DNA from: Planctomycetes bacterium syqfu
GTDB taxonomy: Bacteria > Planctomycetota > Phycisphaerae > Phycisphaerales > Phycisphaeraceae
NCBI GenBank assembly: GCA_020974905.1
Contig: CP087563.1
Coordinates: forward strand, 558,001 to 622,000
Direction: 5' to 3'
DNA length: 64,000 nt
The position numbers and the translations under genes were made by a program. Shown here in pieces: positions 7,414-15,928 of the stretch (positions are counted from its first letter, which is position 1; each line of letters starts with the position of its first letter). The notes below the pieces were generated by a model that searched no databases, was not told the DNA's origin, and saw nothing but the letters and a program-made list of their open reading frames with translations.

Positions 7414-9363
7414 TCATTGCAGCGATCCAAGCACTTTGGAGACTTGGCTGATGGTGTAGCTGTCGGACTTGAAAACTTCCTTGCCGTTGGCATCGTAAAT
7501 CACCAGCAAGGGGATGGTGACCCGCCCTGCTTTTTCCAGCAAGGCAGAGCCTTGAGGGTTGGCACTGGTCAGGTCAACTTTCATGGGGATGACCTTGCCG
7601 GTACGCAGGAGTTGGACCACTTTCTCGCTGTGAAGCACCTGATGCTCCAACACCTGGCAGTTGAGGCACCATTGTGCGGTGAAGTCCACCATGACCGCTT
7701 TGCCGTCGGTTTGAGCTTGCTCGAATTTGGCGGGGGTGTACATGACCCAGTCAATGGGGCCTTTGTCCGTCAGTGATCGTCCCATGGCTATGCTCCCCCC
7801 AGCCATGATGAGTCCGATGATCGCCCATGTAATGGCAGCCGGACGCTTGGGGCCACCGAGTTTGATACTACGGATAGCCAGCCAGAAACCCGCAGCAGTG
7901 AGAATGCCGCAAACTAACCACCAATGCCAGAGTCCCGGTTCGTCAGGTGGTGTGGTCAGTAGACCGTTAAGTCCTACCCCCAGGAAATACGCCCCCGCAG
8001 CCAGCAGGCAAAGTCCAAGGATCTGCTTGACCAATAGACTCACCGGTCCTGCGGAGGGCATTTTCTTGGCCAAGGCTGGGAAGGCACTGAGAATCAGGTA
8101 TGGGATCGCCATCCCGGTACCGATGGCAGCAAACACCGCGACGGTGACCAATGGTGGTTGTGTAGCCGACCATGCCGCTGCTGCGCCCATGAAGGGTCCG
8201 GTGCAAGGTGTACTCAGGACCGCGGTCATGATGCCGAAGAGCACCGAGCCGGCGAAGGTGTCATGCTTTGGGGTGACGTTGTAGACCTTGGTGGGCAATT
8301 TGATATCAAACAGACCGCACATCCCGATTGCCAAAGCGCAGATCACCACGCCCATCCCGACGGTAAACATCGGATACTGGAAAAGCTGATTCACCTCGGA
8401 AAACCCGGACAATCCGGCAATGGCAATCCCCAGTGCAAGCCAGAATCCAAGCACACCCAGTGACATGAAAATGCCGAGTAACAAACCCTTGCCACGCGTC
8501 TGGGCGGACTTATGCAGCAACATGATTTTCAGGGGGATCACCGGCAAAACACACGGGGTGAGATTCAGTAGCGCCCCACCAAACATGGCAACCAAAAGCA
8601 GTCCGAGCATGCCCCCCAGACCACTGCCATCCAGCGAGAAACTCAGGCCAAAGGCGTCAAAAACCACCTTGCCATCACCTGTCGCAACTGTTGAGTCTGT
8701 ATTGGATGCGGTGAAGTTTTCAAGCAGATCGGTGTCAAACGAATTGAAGATATCCAACGTTTGAGCATCCGCAAAAACCTGCGAATCTCCCACCGTCATC
8801 GGCACGGAAATGATCTCGGTTTTAGGAGCTAGGCAGCTTTTATCATCACATGTCTGATACCGCACGGAGATGTCAATGTTGTACTGACCTGCAGCCACAT
8901 TCTCATTGACCATCACCGGCAGGTAGAACACGGACTTGCCCTCATACACCGGCAAATCAATGGGACTACCCGTATACGTCACCGGCAGGACATGCGCTTC
9001 AGGTCGTTGCAACTGCCCTGCTGTGAGCCAATCCGTCGAATCCGCCAGTTTCACCTGTGTGGGAATCAGGTAATTCAGTTCACTGGGAATCATGTCCGCA
9101 GCCCCATTGACATGCCAGGGTTTCTGGATGTCCAAGGTGATGGCAATGACGAATTTGCTTCCCGGCGCTGTCTGCTTAGCCATACTGACTGCAGAGATTT
9201 TGACGGGTTGAGGTTGCGCAAAGAGGTTCTGTGCATTTGCTTTAGGCGAGTTCAAGCTTGACAGGATTAACCACAGAGTCACAGTGACACAGAGATAAAA
9301 AGAAAAGTGATTTCTTACTCTGTCTTGAACTCCGTAGCTCTGTGACTCTGTGGTGAAAGCCAT
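7414..9363 (-). CDS. dsbD: DsbD-type thiol:disulfide interchange protein (DsbD alpha + DsbD TM + thioredoxin)
   Basis: A 649-residue protein when started at ATG 9363 (GGAG 11 bases upstream); starting at 9501 would run into fliM. Order: signal peptide ending near ANAQ (residue 44), an N-terminal DsbD-alpha/DsbC-like domain with the Cys pair in CDDKSCLAP, eight or so membrane helices with LTPCVLPVIPLK and STPCTGPFMG carrying the redox cysteines, then a thioredoxin domain with AQWCLNCQVL. It moves reducing equivalents from cytoplasmic thioredoxin to periplasmic proteins such as c-type cytochrome maturation factors. Odd feature: residues about 4-32, including much of the signal core, are encoded by repeat copy B. 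It is divergent from fliM, 117 bases away. Confidence 0.9.
   Translation of the reverse strand: MAFTTESQSYGVQDRVRNHFSFYLCVTVTLWLILSSLNSPKANAQNLFAQPQPVKISAVSMAKQTAPGSKFVIAITLDIQKPWHVNGAADMIPSELNYLIPTQVKLADSTDWLTAGQLQRPEAHVLPVTYTGSPIDLPVYEGKSVFYLPVMVNENVAAGQYNIDISVRYQTCDDKSCLAPKTEIISVPMTVGDSQVFADAQTLDIFNSFDTDLLENFTASNTDSTVATGDGKVVFDAFGLSFSLDGSGLGGMLGLLLVAMFGGALLNLTPCVLPVIPLKIMLLHKSAQTRGKGLLLGIFMSLGVLGFWLALGIAIAGLSGFSEVNQLFQYPMFTVGMGVVICALAIGMCGLFDIKLPTKVYNVTPKHDTFAGSVLFGIMTAVLSTPCTGPFMGAAAAWSATQPPLVTVAVFAAIGTGMAIPYLILSAFPALAKKMPSAGPVSLLVKQILGLCLLAAGAYFLGVGLNGLLTTPPDEPGLWHWWLVCGILTAAGFWLAIRSIKLGGPKRPAAITWAIIGLIMAGGSIAMGRSLTDKGPIDWVMYTPAKFEQAQTDGKAVMVDFTAQWCLNCQVLEHQVLHSEKVVQLLRTGKVIPMKVDLTSANPQGSALLEKAGRVTIPLLVIYDANGKEVFKSDSYTISQVSKVLGSLQ
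9270..9354. repeat. Dispersed inverted repeat, copy B, inside the dsbD signal-peptide codons
   Basis: Arms ACCACAGAGTCACAG (9270-9284) and its exact inverse (9340-9354) enclose a short spacer; the inner right part CTGTCTTGAACTC is shared with copy A at 5549-5681. The whole element lies in frame within dsbD and is read on the minus strand as FTTESQSYGVQ...CVTVTLW, providing the n-region and start of the hydrophobic core. Confidence 0.85.
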
Positions 9364-9480
9364 ATGTTTAAATACTCCAACTTGTCTGAACATGCTCGAT
9401 CCCGTAATTTGAAGCCAATCGGCCTGATGTGCCGATAACTGTATCAAAGTCTTACACCCGTTTGGACAGGTAGTTGCCAC

Positions 9481-10509
9481 ATGGCCGAAATTCTTGACCA
9501 ATCTGAAGTTGATGCCCTGTTAGCCGCCGTAGACGGTGGTGATGTCAATACGGGTGAAAGTGACGGTCCGGAGTATGTGTACACGTCGGTCAAAAAAGGC
9601 CGGTACCTGTACAACGCCGAAATCCGCCCGTATGACTTCAAACGCCCCGAACGCGTCAGTAAAGACCAGATGCGTGCCCTGGAGACACTCCACGAAGGAT
9701 TTGCCCGGGCATTTGGTGCAGGTCTGTCGGGGTTCATGCGGACGATTGTGGAGGTCAAGGTTGCCAACATCGAGCAGATGACCTTCAGCGAGTTCACGCA
9801 CAGCCTGCCCAACCCGACTTGTTTCAACCTGCTGGCGGTCCAACCGCTGGATGGCAATATTTGCCTGGAACTCTCGCCACTGATCGTGTATCCGATCATT
9901 GACCGACTTTTGGGGGGTTCCAATGCTGATCTTTTCATCCCGCAGCGTCCTTTGACGGCTATTGAACAACGTTTGGTACAAAAAGTAACCAATAAAGGCA
10001 TGATTGCACTCGAAGAAGCCTGGGAATCGATCACCAAGCTCTCCGTGTCCCATCAGGACATTGAGTCCAACCCGCAACTGGTCCAAATTGTTCCACCCAA
10101 TGAAGTGGTTGTGGTGGTCGGCTTTGAAATCAAGATGGGTGGGCGCGCAGGTACCGCCAGTTTGTGTATCCCCTACAACGTCATCGAACCGGTGATGGAG
10201 AAACTCAGCAACCAGACATGGGCACAGTACAAGCGTAACCGCCAGGACGCCCAACTCCGCCATCAGCTCTCCAAGCAATTGGATGTCGCCCGACTCACCG
10301 CTTCGACTTTGCTTGCTGAGACCACCATCAAACTCTCGGATCTGATGAACCTCCAACCCGGTGACCTGATCGTCACCGAAAAGCCGGCTTCAGGTCCATT
10401 GACTCTCTGCATCGAAGGCAAACGCAAATACATCGGCCACATCGGCCAACACAAGGGCAACCGTGCCTTCAAGGTCAAACGCAAGTACCACCCCAAAGAC
10501 CGCGTGTGA
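9481..10509 (+). CDS. fliM: Flagellar motor switch protein FliM
   Basis: The 342-residue product begins MAEILDQSEVDALLAAVDGG, the CheY-P-binding N-terminal peptide typical of FliM, followed by the CheC-like middle domain (with GLSGFMRTIVEVKVANIEQM and LLGGSN) and a C-terminal SpoA/FliN-like domain (LAETTIKLSDLMNLQPGDLI). It forms the C-ring that switches rotation and binds FliG and FliN at the cytoplasmic face. No other flagellar structural genes flank it; the only other motility-related gene seen is an FlgM-like gene at 54.5 kb. The SIR2-like gene begins 34 bases downstream on the same strand. Confidence 0.97.
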   Translation: MAEILDQSEVDALLAAVDGGDVNTGESDGPEYVYTSVKKGRYLYNAEIRPYDFKRPERVSKDQMRALETLHEGFARAFGAGLSGFMRTIVEVKVANIEQMTFSEFTHSLPNPTCFNLLAVQPLDGNICLELSPLIVYPIIDRLLGGSNADLFIPQRPLTAIEQRLVQKVTNKGMIALEEAWESITKLSVSHQDIESNPQLVQIVPPNEVVVVVGFEIKMGGRAGTASLCIPYNVIEPVMEKLSNQTWAQYKRNRQDAQLRHQLSKQLDVARLTASTLLAETTIKLSDLMNLQPGDLIVTEKPASGPLTLCIEGKRKYIGHIGQHKGNRAFKVKRKYHPKDRV

Positions 10510-10543
10510 TAATTCGTCATTTTAGAAAACCACAAGGGAGAAC

Positions 10544-11557
10544 GTGACTATCAATTACAAACTTACTAACTCTCGACGTCATGTTGTGTTGCTTGGAGCA
10601 GGTGCTAGTCGTGCAGCTTTCCCAAATGGAGAGGCAAATGGTAAAAAGCTTCCTCTGATGAATGATTTTATTTCAACGGTTGATGGGCTTCCTGAATATC
10701 TTGCCAAGAAAAATATTCAACATGATGGCAACATTGAACAGCTATATTCAAAGTTGCATAAAGTTAATAATCAAAAAGAGGTTCTCTCTGAAATTGAAAA
10801 TATAATATTCAGATATTTCAGCAATCTAACACTCCCAAGCAAGCCAACTTTATATGACCACCTTATACTTTCATTAAGAAGCAAAGATGTAATCGCCACA
10901 TTCAACTGGGACCCATTCCTGCTGATGGCATATAATCGTGTTGGAAGTATAATTGGCCAGGAACATCTTCCACACCTATCGTTCTTGCATGGCAATGTTG
11001 CATTAGGATTCTGTGTTGATAAATCTCACCAGAAAGTAATTGTCGGGTCCACTGGCCAGATTTGCAGATGTGGCAAACCTTTTCAAAAAAGCAAGCTCTT
11101 GTATCCAGTAGAAAAGAAAGAATACAGTACAGATCGTTTGCAGATGTGGCAAACGAGGGATCTAAAGTTAGCTTTAAATGATGCATATCTTTTCACAATT
11201 TTTGGATACAGCGCACCAGTGTCAGACATTGAGGCTATCGAAATGCTACAAGAAGGATGGGGGCCAACAGACAAACGAAATCTCGAACAAATTGAGATTA
11301 TCGATATAGCACCTTCCAACCAGATTGAAAAAAGTTGGGGAAATTTTATATTTAGCGACCACGTTACAACAATCAATAATTTATACGATAGTTATTTGTC
11401 AAGTTATCCAAGAAGAAGTTGTGACGCTTTTTGGGATATGACTATGGATTTAATTCCACGTCCTCAAAATGCCTTAGATAGAACAGCAACTTGGAATGAT
11501 TTGAAAAAATGGGTAACACCTTATATTGATTCAGAAAAAAGTTCAGACTTTCAGTAA
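10544..11557 (+). CDS. SIR2-like (SIR2_2-type) NAD-binding protein, stand-alone, AT-rich
   Basis: The 337-residue product starts at GTG 10544 with AAGGGAG five bases before it. It has the Rossmann start VVLLGAGASRAAFP (GAGAS at 18-22), IATFNWDPFLL at about 117-126 (the TT/F-N-Y/W-D motif), FLHGN with the candidate catalytic His near 149, a CRCG knuckle at 174-177 and FGYSAPVSD at 220-228, all in the order seen in SIR2-like proteins. Related domains cleave NAD in anti-phage systems; others deacylate proteins. Base use is visibly more AT-rich than fliM and miaA, suggesting transfer. It overlaps the convergent FkbM gene by 15 bases. No partner toxin, transporter or sensor gene is adjacent, so a defence role is inference only. 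Confidence 0.75.
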   Translation: MTINYKLTNSRRHVVLLGAGASRAAFPNGEANGKKLPLMNDFISTVDGLPEYLAKKNIQHDGNIEQLYSKLHKVNNQKEVLSEIENIIFRYFSNLTLPSKPTLYDHLILSLRSKDVIATFNWDPFLLMAYNRVGSIIGQEHLPHLSFLHGNVALGFCVDKSHQKVIVGSTGQICRCGKPFQKSKLLYPVEKKEYSTDRLQMWQTRDLKLALNDAYLFTIFGYSAPVSDIEAIEMLQEGWGPTDKRNLEQIEIIDIAPSNQIEKSWGNFIFSDHVTTINNLYDSYLSSYPRRSCDAFWDMTMDLIPRPQNALDRTATWNDLKKWVTPYIDSEKSSDFQ

Positions 11558-12499
11558 CAAATTCATCTGTTTGAGTCCGCCCAATGCATCAGGTTTGCGT
11601 CGACGAATGCGACTGCCGATGGTGTAGACTTTGTAAGCCGGCTGAATGTCACGAATGCGAGCGATCCATTCGTGAGGTGCAAAGCCTGCGATGCGTGCCT
11701 GGGTCGGATTGAACTCACCGATGATGATGGGCGGATTGGGTGCGAGCAGGGTTTGGAACATGCCTTCGACCAACATGGGTTCTGCACCTTCGACATCCAT
11801 TTTGATCAGGCGGGGAATCTCGCCATCTAATATCTCATCCAGCGCTTTGCATTCGACTTGGACACGTTGAGCGGACTCGGAGTGATCGGTGTAGAGTGAA
11901 CAGCAACCGTGATTGTGCTCGGGGTCGTCCTCCGGCCAACGGTATAAGCTGACCTTGCCCTGATGATCAGACAGGGCGCAGGAGTGCAGGTTGACCTGTT
12001 GTTCCAAGCCATTGATGGCGAGATGATTTTTCAAACGTTCGAAGTTACCCGACTCCGGTTCGATGGCATCGACACGACCATTGGCACCCACAACCTTAGC
12101 AGCATGCATGGTGAGATAGCCGATGTTGGCACCGGCATCAACGAAGTGATCACCGGACTTAAGCAGGCGACGAAACAATCGCACTGTTGACAATTCGTAA
12201 AGTCCATAGGCCATGCAGACGTCAGGATAGACACCGAGATTCAAATCCATCTCAAAGCCGTGTGGCGTGGTGAAACGGTCCTGCCAGCGTTGCGGGTTTC
12301 GGAACTTGCGAACCATTCGCGCAAGCCGATAGCCCCCACGTTCAGAACACGCGATCCGGCTGTAATAGCCAAACATCGTTTCAAAGGCGGTATTAGACAA
12401 ACGCGCGACTCTTTCTCCCCCAACCCGGTTTCTCTGATCTTCCCTGTCGATTGCTCGACTGATTGTGAACTGACCCAGCTTGATTCCAAACCGATGCAC
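11543..12499 (-). CDS. FkbM-family SAM-dependent methyltransferase
   Basis: The 318-residue protein carries the SAM-binding loop DHFVDAGANIGYLTMHAA (about residues 117-134), the acidic IEPE after the second strand, and RLIKMDVEGAEPMLVEGM, the FkbM hallmark motif. These enzymes methylate hydroxyls of sugars or polyketides; in planctomycetes they often sit with glycan genes, but no sugar gene is adjacent here. The N-terminal ~85 residues form a basic, non-catalytic extension. It is divergent from miaA with a 38-base gap and its 3' end overlaps the SIR2-like gene. Substrate unknown. Confidence 0.88.
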   Translation of the reverse strand: MHRFGIKLGQFTISRAIDREDQRNRVGGERVARLSNTAFETMFGYYSRIACSERGGYRLARMVRKFRNPQRWQDRFTTPHGFEMDLNLGVYPDVCMAYGLYELSTVRLFRRLLKSGDHFVDAGANIGYLTMHAAKVVGANGRVDAIEPESGNFERLKNHLAINGLEQQVNLHSCALSDHQGKVSLYRWPEDDPEHNHGCCSLYTDHSESAQRVQVECKALDEILDGEIPRLIKMDVEGAEPMLVEGMFQTLLAPNPPIIIGEFNPTQARIAGFAPHEWIARIRDIQPAYKVYTIGSRIRRRKPDALGGLKQMNLLLKV

Positions 12500-12537
12500 G
12501 TTTAGCAGATCACCGATGATCGGCTACAATCCCGGCC

Positions 12538-13518
12538 ATGCAAAGCCAAACGCCACAAACCCTACGCCCCATTGTCATCCTCGGCCCAACGGCTGGGGGC
12601 AAGAGTGAACTTGCTGTCCGACTGGCTGAACAACTCGGTGGCGAAATCCTCGGTGCCGACTCCATGCAGGTTTACCGACACATGGATGCGGGGACTGCCA
12701 AACCCGAACCGGCCTTAACCGACCGTGCCAAGCATCATTTAATTAACATTATTGAACCCACTGACAGCTTCTCCGTCAATGATTGGTTGAATTTAGCCAA
12801 CCCCTTGATTGAGCAATTGTTGTTACAAAACATCCGCCCCATCATCGTCGGCGGAACCAATCTCTATCTCAAAGCATTGCTCGAAGGGCTATTTGAAGGC
12901 CCTTCATCCGACCCAGAGTTGCGTGAAAAGCTTTCACAAACGCCAAACCCACAGCTTCATGAACAATTGCAACAGGTCGATCCAGAAGCGGCAAAGCGGA
13001 TTCACGTCAACGATCAAAAACGCCTGATCCGTGCATTGGAAGTCTTCCACACCACCGGTAAAACCATCACGCAAATGCAGCAGCAATGGTCCGACGCTGC
13101 CTCCACCGGGCAGACGACCTATCGCTTTAATCCCATTCTCATCGGACTGCAATGGGACGTGCCCAACATCAATAAACGGATCAACAAACGCGTCAAATAC
13201 ATGTTCCACCCGCCTGAGGATCAGACGGTATGGCCATGGACCGAGTCCTTACCTGATGAAACACAGCGCTTGGAAGACGCAGGTTTACTGGGTGATCAGG
13301 CACGCGAGGCACTGGGATACAAGCAGGTGCTCGAGCACTTTGCAGGTAAATACAGTCTGTCAGATGCCCAGGAAAAAACCAAGATTCTCACCCGTCGGTT
13401 TGCCAAGCAGCAGCGGACATGGTTAAAACGTTTCATGGGCGTCCACTGGTTACAGGCAGATCACGGTGATGCGGTCAAGTTGACCGAGCAAGCACTTTCA
13501 ATTGTGCAAACGAGTTAA
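12538..13518 (+). CDS. miaA: tRNA dimethylallyltransferase MiaA
   Basis: The 326-residue product has the P-loop GPTAGGKSE (residues 16-24), LGADSMQVYRHMDAGTAKP, where Asp acts in catalysis, and IIVGGTNLYLKALL, all diagnostic. It adds an isopentenyl group to A37 of tRNAs that read UNN codons. C-terminal elements (EALGYKQVLEHFAG, TRRFAKQQRTWLKRF) complete a normal-length enzyme. It starts 38 bases from the divergent FkbM gene and its stop overlaps, by four bases, the stop of the convergent 204-residue gene. Confidence 0.97.
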   Translation: MQSQTPQTLRPIVILGPTAGGKSELAVRLAEQLGGEILGADSMQVYRHMDAGTAKPEPALTDRAKHHLINIIEPTDSFSVNDWLNLANPLIEQLLLQNIRPIIVGGTNLYLKALLEGLFEGPSSDPELREKLSQTPNPQLHEQLQQVDPEAAKRIHVNDQKRLIRALEVFHTTGKTITQMQQQWSDAASTGQTTYRFNPILIGLQWDVPNINKRINKRVKYMFHPPEDQTVWPWTESLPDETQRLEDAGLLGDQAREALGYKQVLEHFAGKYSLSDAQEKTKILTRRFAKQQRTWLKRFMGVHWLQADHGDAVKLTEQALSIVQTS

Positions 13519-14129
13519 TGCTTTTGCTCTTTGTCTTCTGAAGTAAGCTGCTCCAGCCATTGTTCCAGATTCATGCTGGGTTTGTGATCGAAAATGACGT
13601 AGTCTGGATCATTGGGGCTAATCTCAGATGCGTGACGCAGGACAAGTTTGCGTTTGATGATGCCGTAGTTGACGTTGAACCAGAGTTGATTGTCATCCTT
13701 CATGATGACTGGAGCCAACAGGTATTCACCGTGTAACATGTATTCCCGCTTGAATTGAGCAAGCATGTTGGGCATCTCAGGGGTTTCCGGAAGCGGATGC
13801 ATTCGGCAAATCTGGCCAGACTGGTTCTGAGAATCTGACAACTGATCGGGCTCATTGGCCGAAATCCGAATCGTGTAGCCGGGCTGCTGCTCCGGAATAT
13901 CGCCTTCAATGATGGCGATACGGATTGAATCAGTCTTGTCCTCGTGTCCATTGACATCAATCCATTGCTGAAAAATCTCAACACCTTTTTCCCAGTCAGC
14001 AAACACCAAGCCCATGACAGGCGGAGCTGCACTTTCGGGATGCCAACGGTAGGTTGTTGCTAGCCAGATTGCTTCCTGCCAAGATTCAGGCTTAAGCATT
14101 TTACTTTTTTGTATTGTTTTGAAATTCAT
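13515..14129 (-). CDS. Hypothetical protein next to the Rhs-tip toxin locus
   Basis: A 204-residue soluble protein with no signal peptide or membrane segment and no recognised motif; acidic, tryptophan-rich N-terminal half (LKPESWQEAIWLATTYRWHP) and a beta-rich C-terminal half (QLWFNVNYGIIKRKLVLR). Two starts are possible: ATG 14129 (AAGG three bases before) or ATG 14099, which lies two bases after the stop of the upstream membrane gene and would shorten the protein by ten residues. Either way it is tightly linked to the immunity-like gene, so it may belong to the toxin cassette, for example as another immunity protein. That is inference. Confidence 0.65.
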   Translation of the reverse strand: MNFKTIQKSKMLKPESWQEAIWLATTYRWHPESAAPPVMGLVFADWEKGVEIFQQWIDVNGHEDKTDSIRIAIIEGDIPEQQPGYTIRISANEPDQLSDSQNQSGQICRMHPLPETPEMPNMLAQFKREYMLHGEYLLAPVIMKDDNQLWFNVNYGIIKRKLVLRHASEISPNDPDYVIFDHKPSMNLEQWLEQLTSEDKEQKH

Positions 14130-14490
14130 TAACCTTAGCTTTTTTATTGGACTTTTCTATTAGTACCAAGACAAAACAGAAGAAATAGCTAATTAAACCA
14201 ATCGCAACAGACATGCCGACCGTCAGCATGAAAATGACATTGTGAAAATTGTCTTTTAAATTGCCATGCAATCCATACCTGAGACTTGCACCGAAGTAAC
14301 ACATAGTTCCAATTAAAACACAAACTACTAAAATCCATTTTTTACATAAATTGATAACAATCAAATTTAAAACAATCATTGACGTCAATATAAAAAACAA
14401 TGCCCCAAAACCAAGACTTTCAGCTCCATATCCACACAGCATTGCAACAAGCAAAATAATTGTTAAATATACAAATGTTGACCTTTTCAT
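14101..14490 (-). CDS. Small four-helix membrane protein, candidate immunity protein 2
   Basis: The 129-residue product is almost all membrane: helices at about residues 6-22, 28-48, 52-70 and 84-110, with a charged K/N-rich tail. Its ATG overlaps the TGA of the broken toxin tail at 14487-14489 (ATGA), the coupling expected of a toxin/immunity pair. A segment after helix 3 (LRYGLHGNLKDNFHNVIFML) lines up with LRLWYVTHPIEGFNADLPAE of the membrane protein at 14645-15001, so the two are likely diverged paralogues. AT-rich. No known family recognised. Confidence 0.65.
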   Translation of the reverse strand: MKRSTFVYLTIILLVAMLCGYGAESLGFGALFFILTSMIVLNLIVINLCKKWILVVCVLIGTMCYFGASLRYGLHGNLKDNFHNVIFMLTVGMSVAIGLISYFFCFVLVLIEKSNKKAKVNEFQNNTKK

Positions 14491-14664
14491 TTAACAATTT
14501 CCAAATAGCTGTCGACTTCAGCTTGTGTCAAATCACGCCCCTCTACGGTCGTTGTGCCAATGGTGGATGTTGGCAGGTCAAAATGTTTCTTTCCGCATAT
14601 TCTTTTCAGTTAATACAAAGACATTGCCCATAGCGTCAAACCAATCAATTGTTACTTTTCGGAA
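14487..14664 (-). pseudogene. Orphan, frameshifted Rhs toxin C-terminal tail
   Basis: Between the two membrane genes, one frame reads VTIDWFDAMGNVFVLTEKNM...KETF then stops; a one-base shift at the TTTT run (14580-14583) continues as FDLPTSTIGTTTVEGRDLTQ...EVDSYLEIVK and stops at 14487. Its end matches the end of the intact Rhs-tip protein (STTSLEGRVMTQSEINDFIQ...IVD at 15004-15070): TT-x-x-EGR-x-x-TQ-x-E-x5-IV is shared. No start codon or Rhs core remains. It appears to be the leftover 3' end of a displaced toxin module, lying directly before its immunity-like gene. Confidence 0.7.
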
Positions 14665-15001
14665 TTACCAACAATCGTGTCAGATCAAAAAGAGAACCGA
14701 TACAGAAGCAATACCCCAAAGCAAACAAAATCACTTCGGCAGGCAAATCAGCATTAAAACCTTCAATGGGATGTGTGACATACCACAACCTGAGTCCCAG
14801 TAAATATAAAACCCCAAGCAACAATGTTCTTATCACCACCAAGCGTTTGTGGCTAATCCCAAGCCAAACACTGCATACCATGAGTGAAAACATACATATT
14901 ACGATGCCCCCCCATAAAAAATACGGGGTAGAAAATCCTGCAATAAAAACAAGAATATATGCAAAAATTGATAATTTACAGAAAATTTTACCTATAATCA
15001 T
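14645..15001 (-). CDS. Small four-helix membrane protein, candidate immunity protein 1
   Basis: A 118-residue integral membrane protein with helices near residues 9-27, 30-48, 56-74 and 88-104. Its ATG overlaps the stop of the Rhs-tip gene (TAATG), so translation is probably coupled to the toxin. Its own stop runs into the broken toxin tail. Similar length, topology and a shared loop segment suggest it is a paralogue of the 129-residue membrane protein downstream. If it is an immunity protein, a membrane location would point to a toxin acting at or across the inner membrane. Family unrecognised. Confidence 0.65.
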   Translation of the reverse strand: MIIGKIFCKLSIFAYILVFIAGFSTPYFLWGGIVICMFSLMVCSVWLGISHKRLVVIRTLLLGVLYLLGLRLWYVTHPIEGFNADLPAEVILFALGYCFCIGSLFDLTRLLVIPKSNN

Positions 15002-15924
15002 TAATCGACGATCTGAATAAAATCATTTATTTCACTTTGTGTCATGACACGGCCTTCAAGCGACGTAGTTGAATCAGAAACAATTTCTCCTCCTGATTTA
15101 TTTACGATATCTGTCAACATGTTTTTCCAAGTCAAAAGTTGGCCTTCAAGACCACCAAGATAAATTTTGGTGCTATCAATTCTAGTTGCAGCGTGATCCA
15201 ATGAAAAGGTTTCAATTTTGTTATCACCATTTGGCAAGGGAATAATTCGCCAAACCCGCCAACCGGCCAGTGGATGGCCTACTAATGTTTGGACAACAAC
15301 CAATCTTTCCTCCTTGCTGTATTTAGTGACCATCACTTGAAAATCACCTTGCCCTAACTCAAGGAAAGTCGCCCAGGCCCAATCTCCCAAACCTGCCCCC
15401 AATTGCCTCATATCAAAACTCACCACATCACCAAGACTATTAATATTGTTATATGTAACAACTGGATACATATTCAAGCTAGAAAACTGTGTCAGCTGGG
15501 AAAACAACTCATCTGCATCCATCCCACCTTTAATAATTACAGAGTTATACGTACCTTTTAATTTTGAACGTGTTACAGGCACAAAAACAGAACTACTAAC
15601 ACTACCAAAATGGGCAGATGGATTGCGAAATTGCGGGACGGTGTGTAATGCAATGAGCGAGCCGATAATACCTGCCGTTATTAGCTTTCCTGTTAAGCTT
15701 AATTCCTCACCACTCGGATCAATCCCCATAATCGGATTGTCATGAGCATACGTATACTTGTGCAGGCTCTGCGGATCATTGGGGTTGCCTGCAAAGGGAT
15801 CGAGCGTGCTAAATCGCCCTATCGAAGGATCATAGTTTCTGGCAAAGAGAAACAGATACCGATTTCGGATTTGTTCCGGGGTGAGTTCAATGGGCAGGCA
15901 TGTTTGCGTTGAGGTAGTCATCAT
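15001..15924 (-). CDS. Rhs-tip protein: truncated Rhs core fused to a variable C-terminal (candidate toxin)
   Basis: Residues 20-72 are the end of an Rhs-repeat-associated core: RNYDPSIGRFSTLDPFAG, LHKYTYAHDNPIMGIDPSG, including the DPxG-type hinge where the variable part begins. There are no upstream Rhs/YD repeats and no shell; the gene has its own ATG four bases after the transglutaminase-like stop. Residues 73-307 are variable, beginning with a hydrophobic stretch (LTGKLITAGIIGSLIALHTV) and containing no motif I know. A displaced Rhs-CT of this kind is a known outcome of toxin swapping. Downstream lies a coupled small membrane gene. Toxin activity is inferred from architecture only. Confidence 0.75.
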   Translation of the reverse strand: MMTTSTQTCLPIELTPEQIRNRYLFLFARNYDPSIGRFSTLDPFAGNPNDPQSLHKYTYAHDNPIMGIDPSGEELSLTGKLITAGIIGSLIALHTVPQFRNPSAHFGSVSSSVFVPVTRSKLKGTYNSVIIKGGMDADELFSQLTQFSSLNMYPVVTYNNINSLGDVVSFDMRQLGAGLGDWAWATFLELGQGDFQVMVTKYSKEERLVVVQTLVGHPLAGWRVWRIIPLPNGDNKIETFSLDHAATRIDSTKIYLGGLEGQLLTWKNMLTDIVNKSGGEIVSDSTTSLEGRVMTQSEINDFIQIVD

Positions 15925-15928
15925 GATC

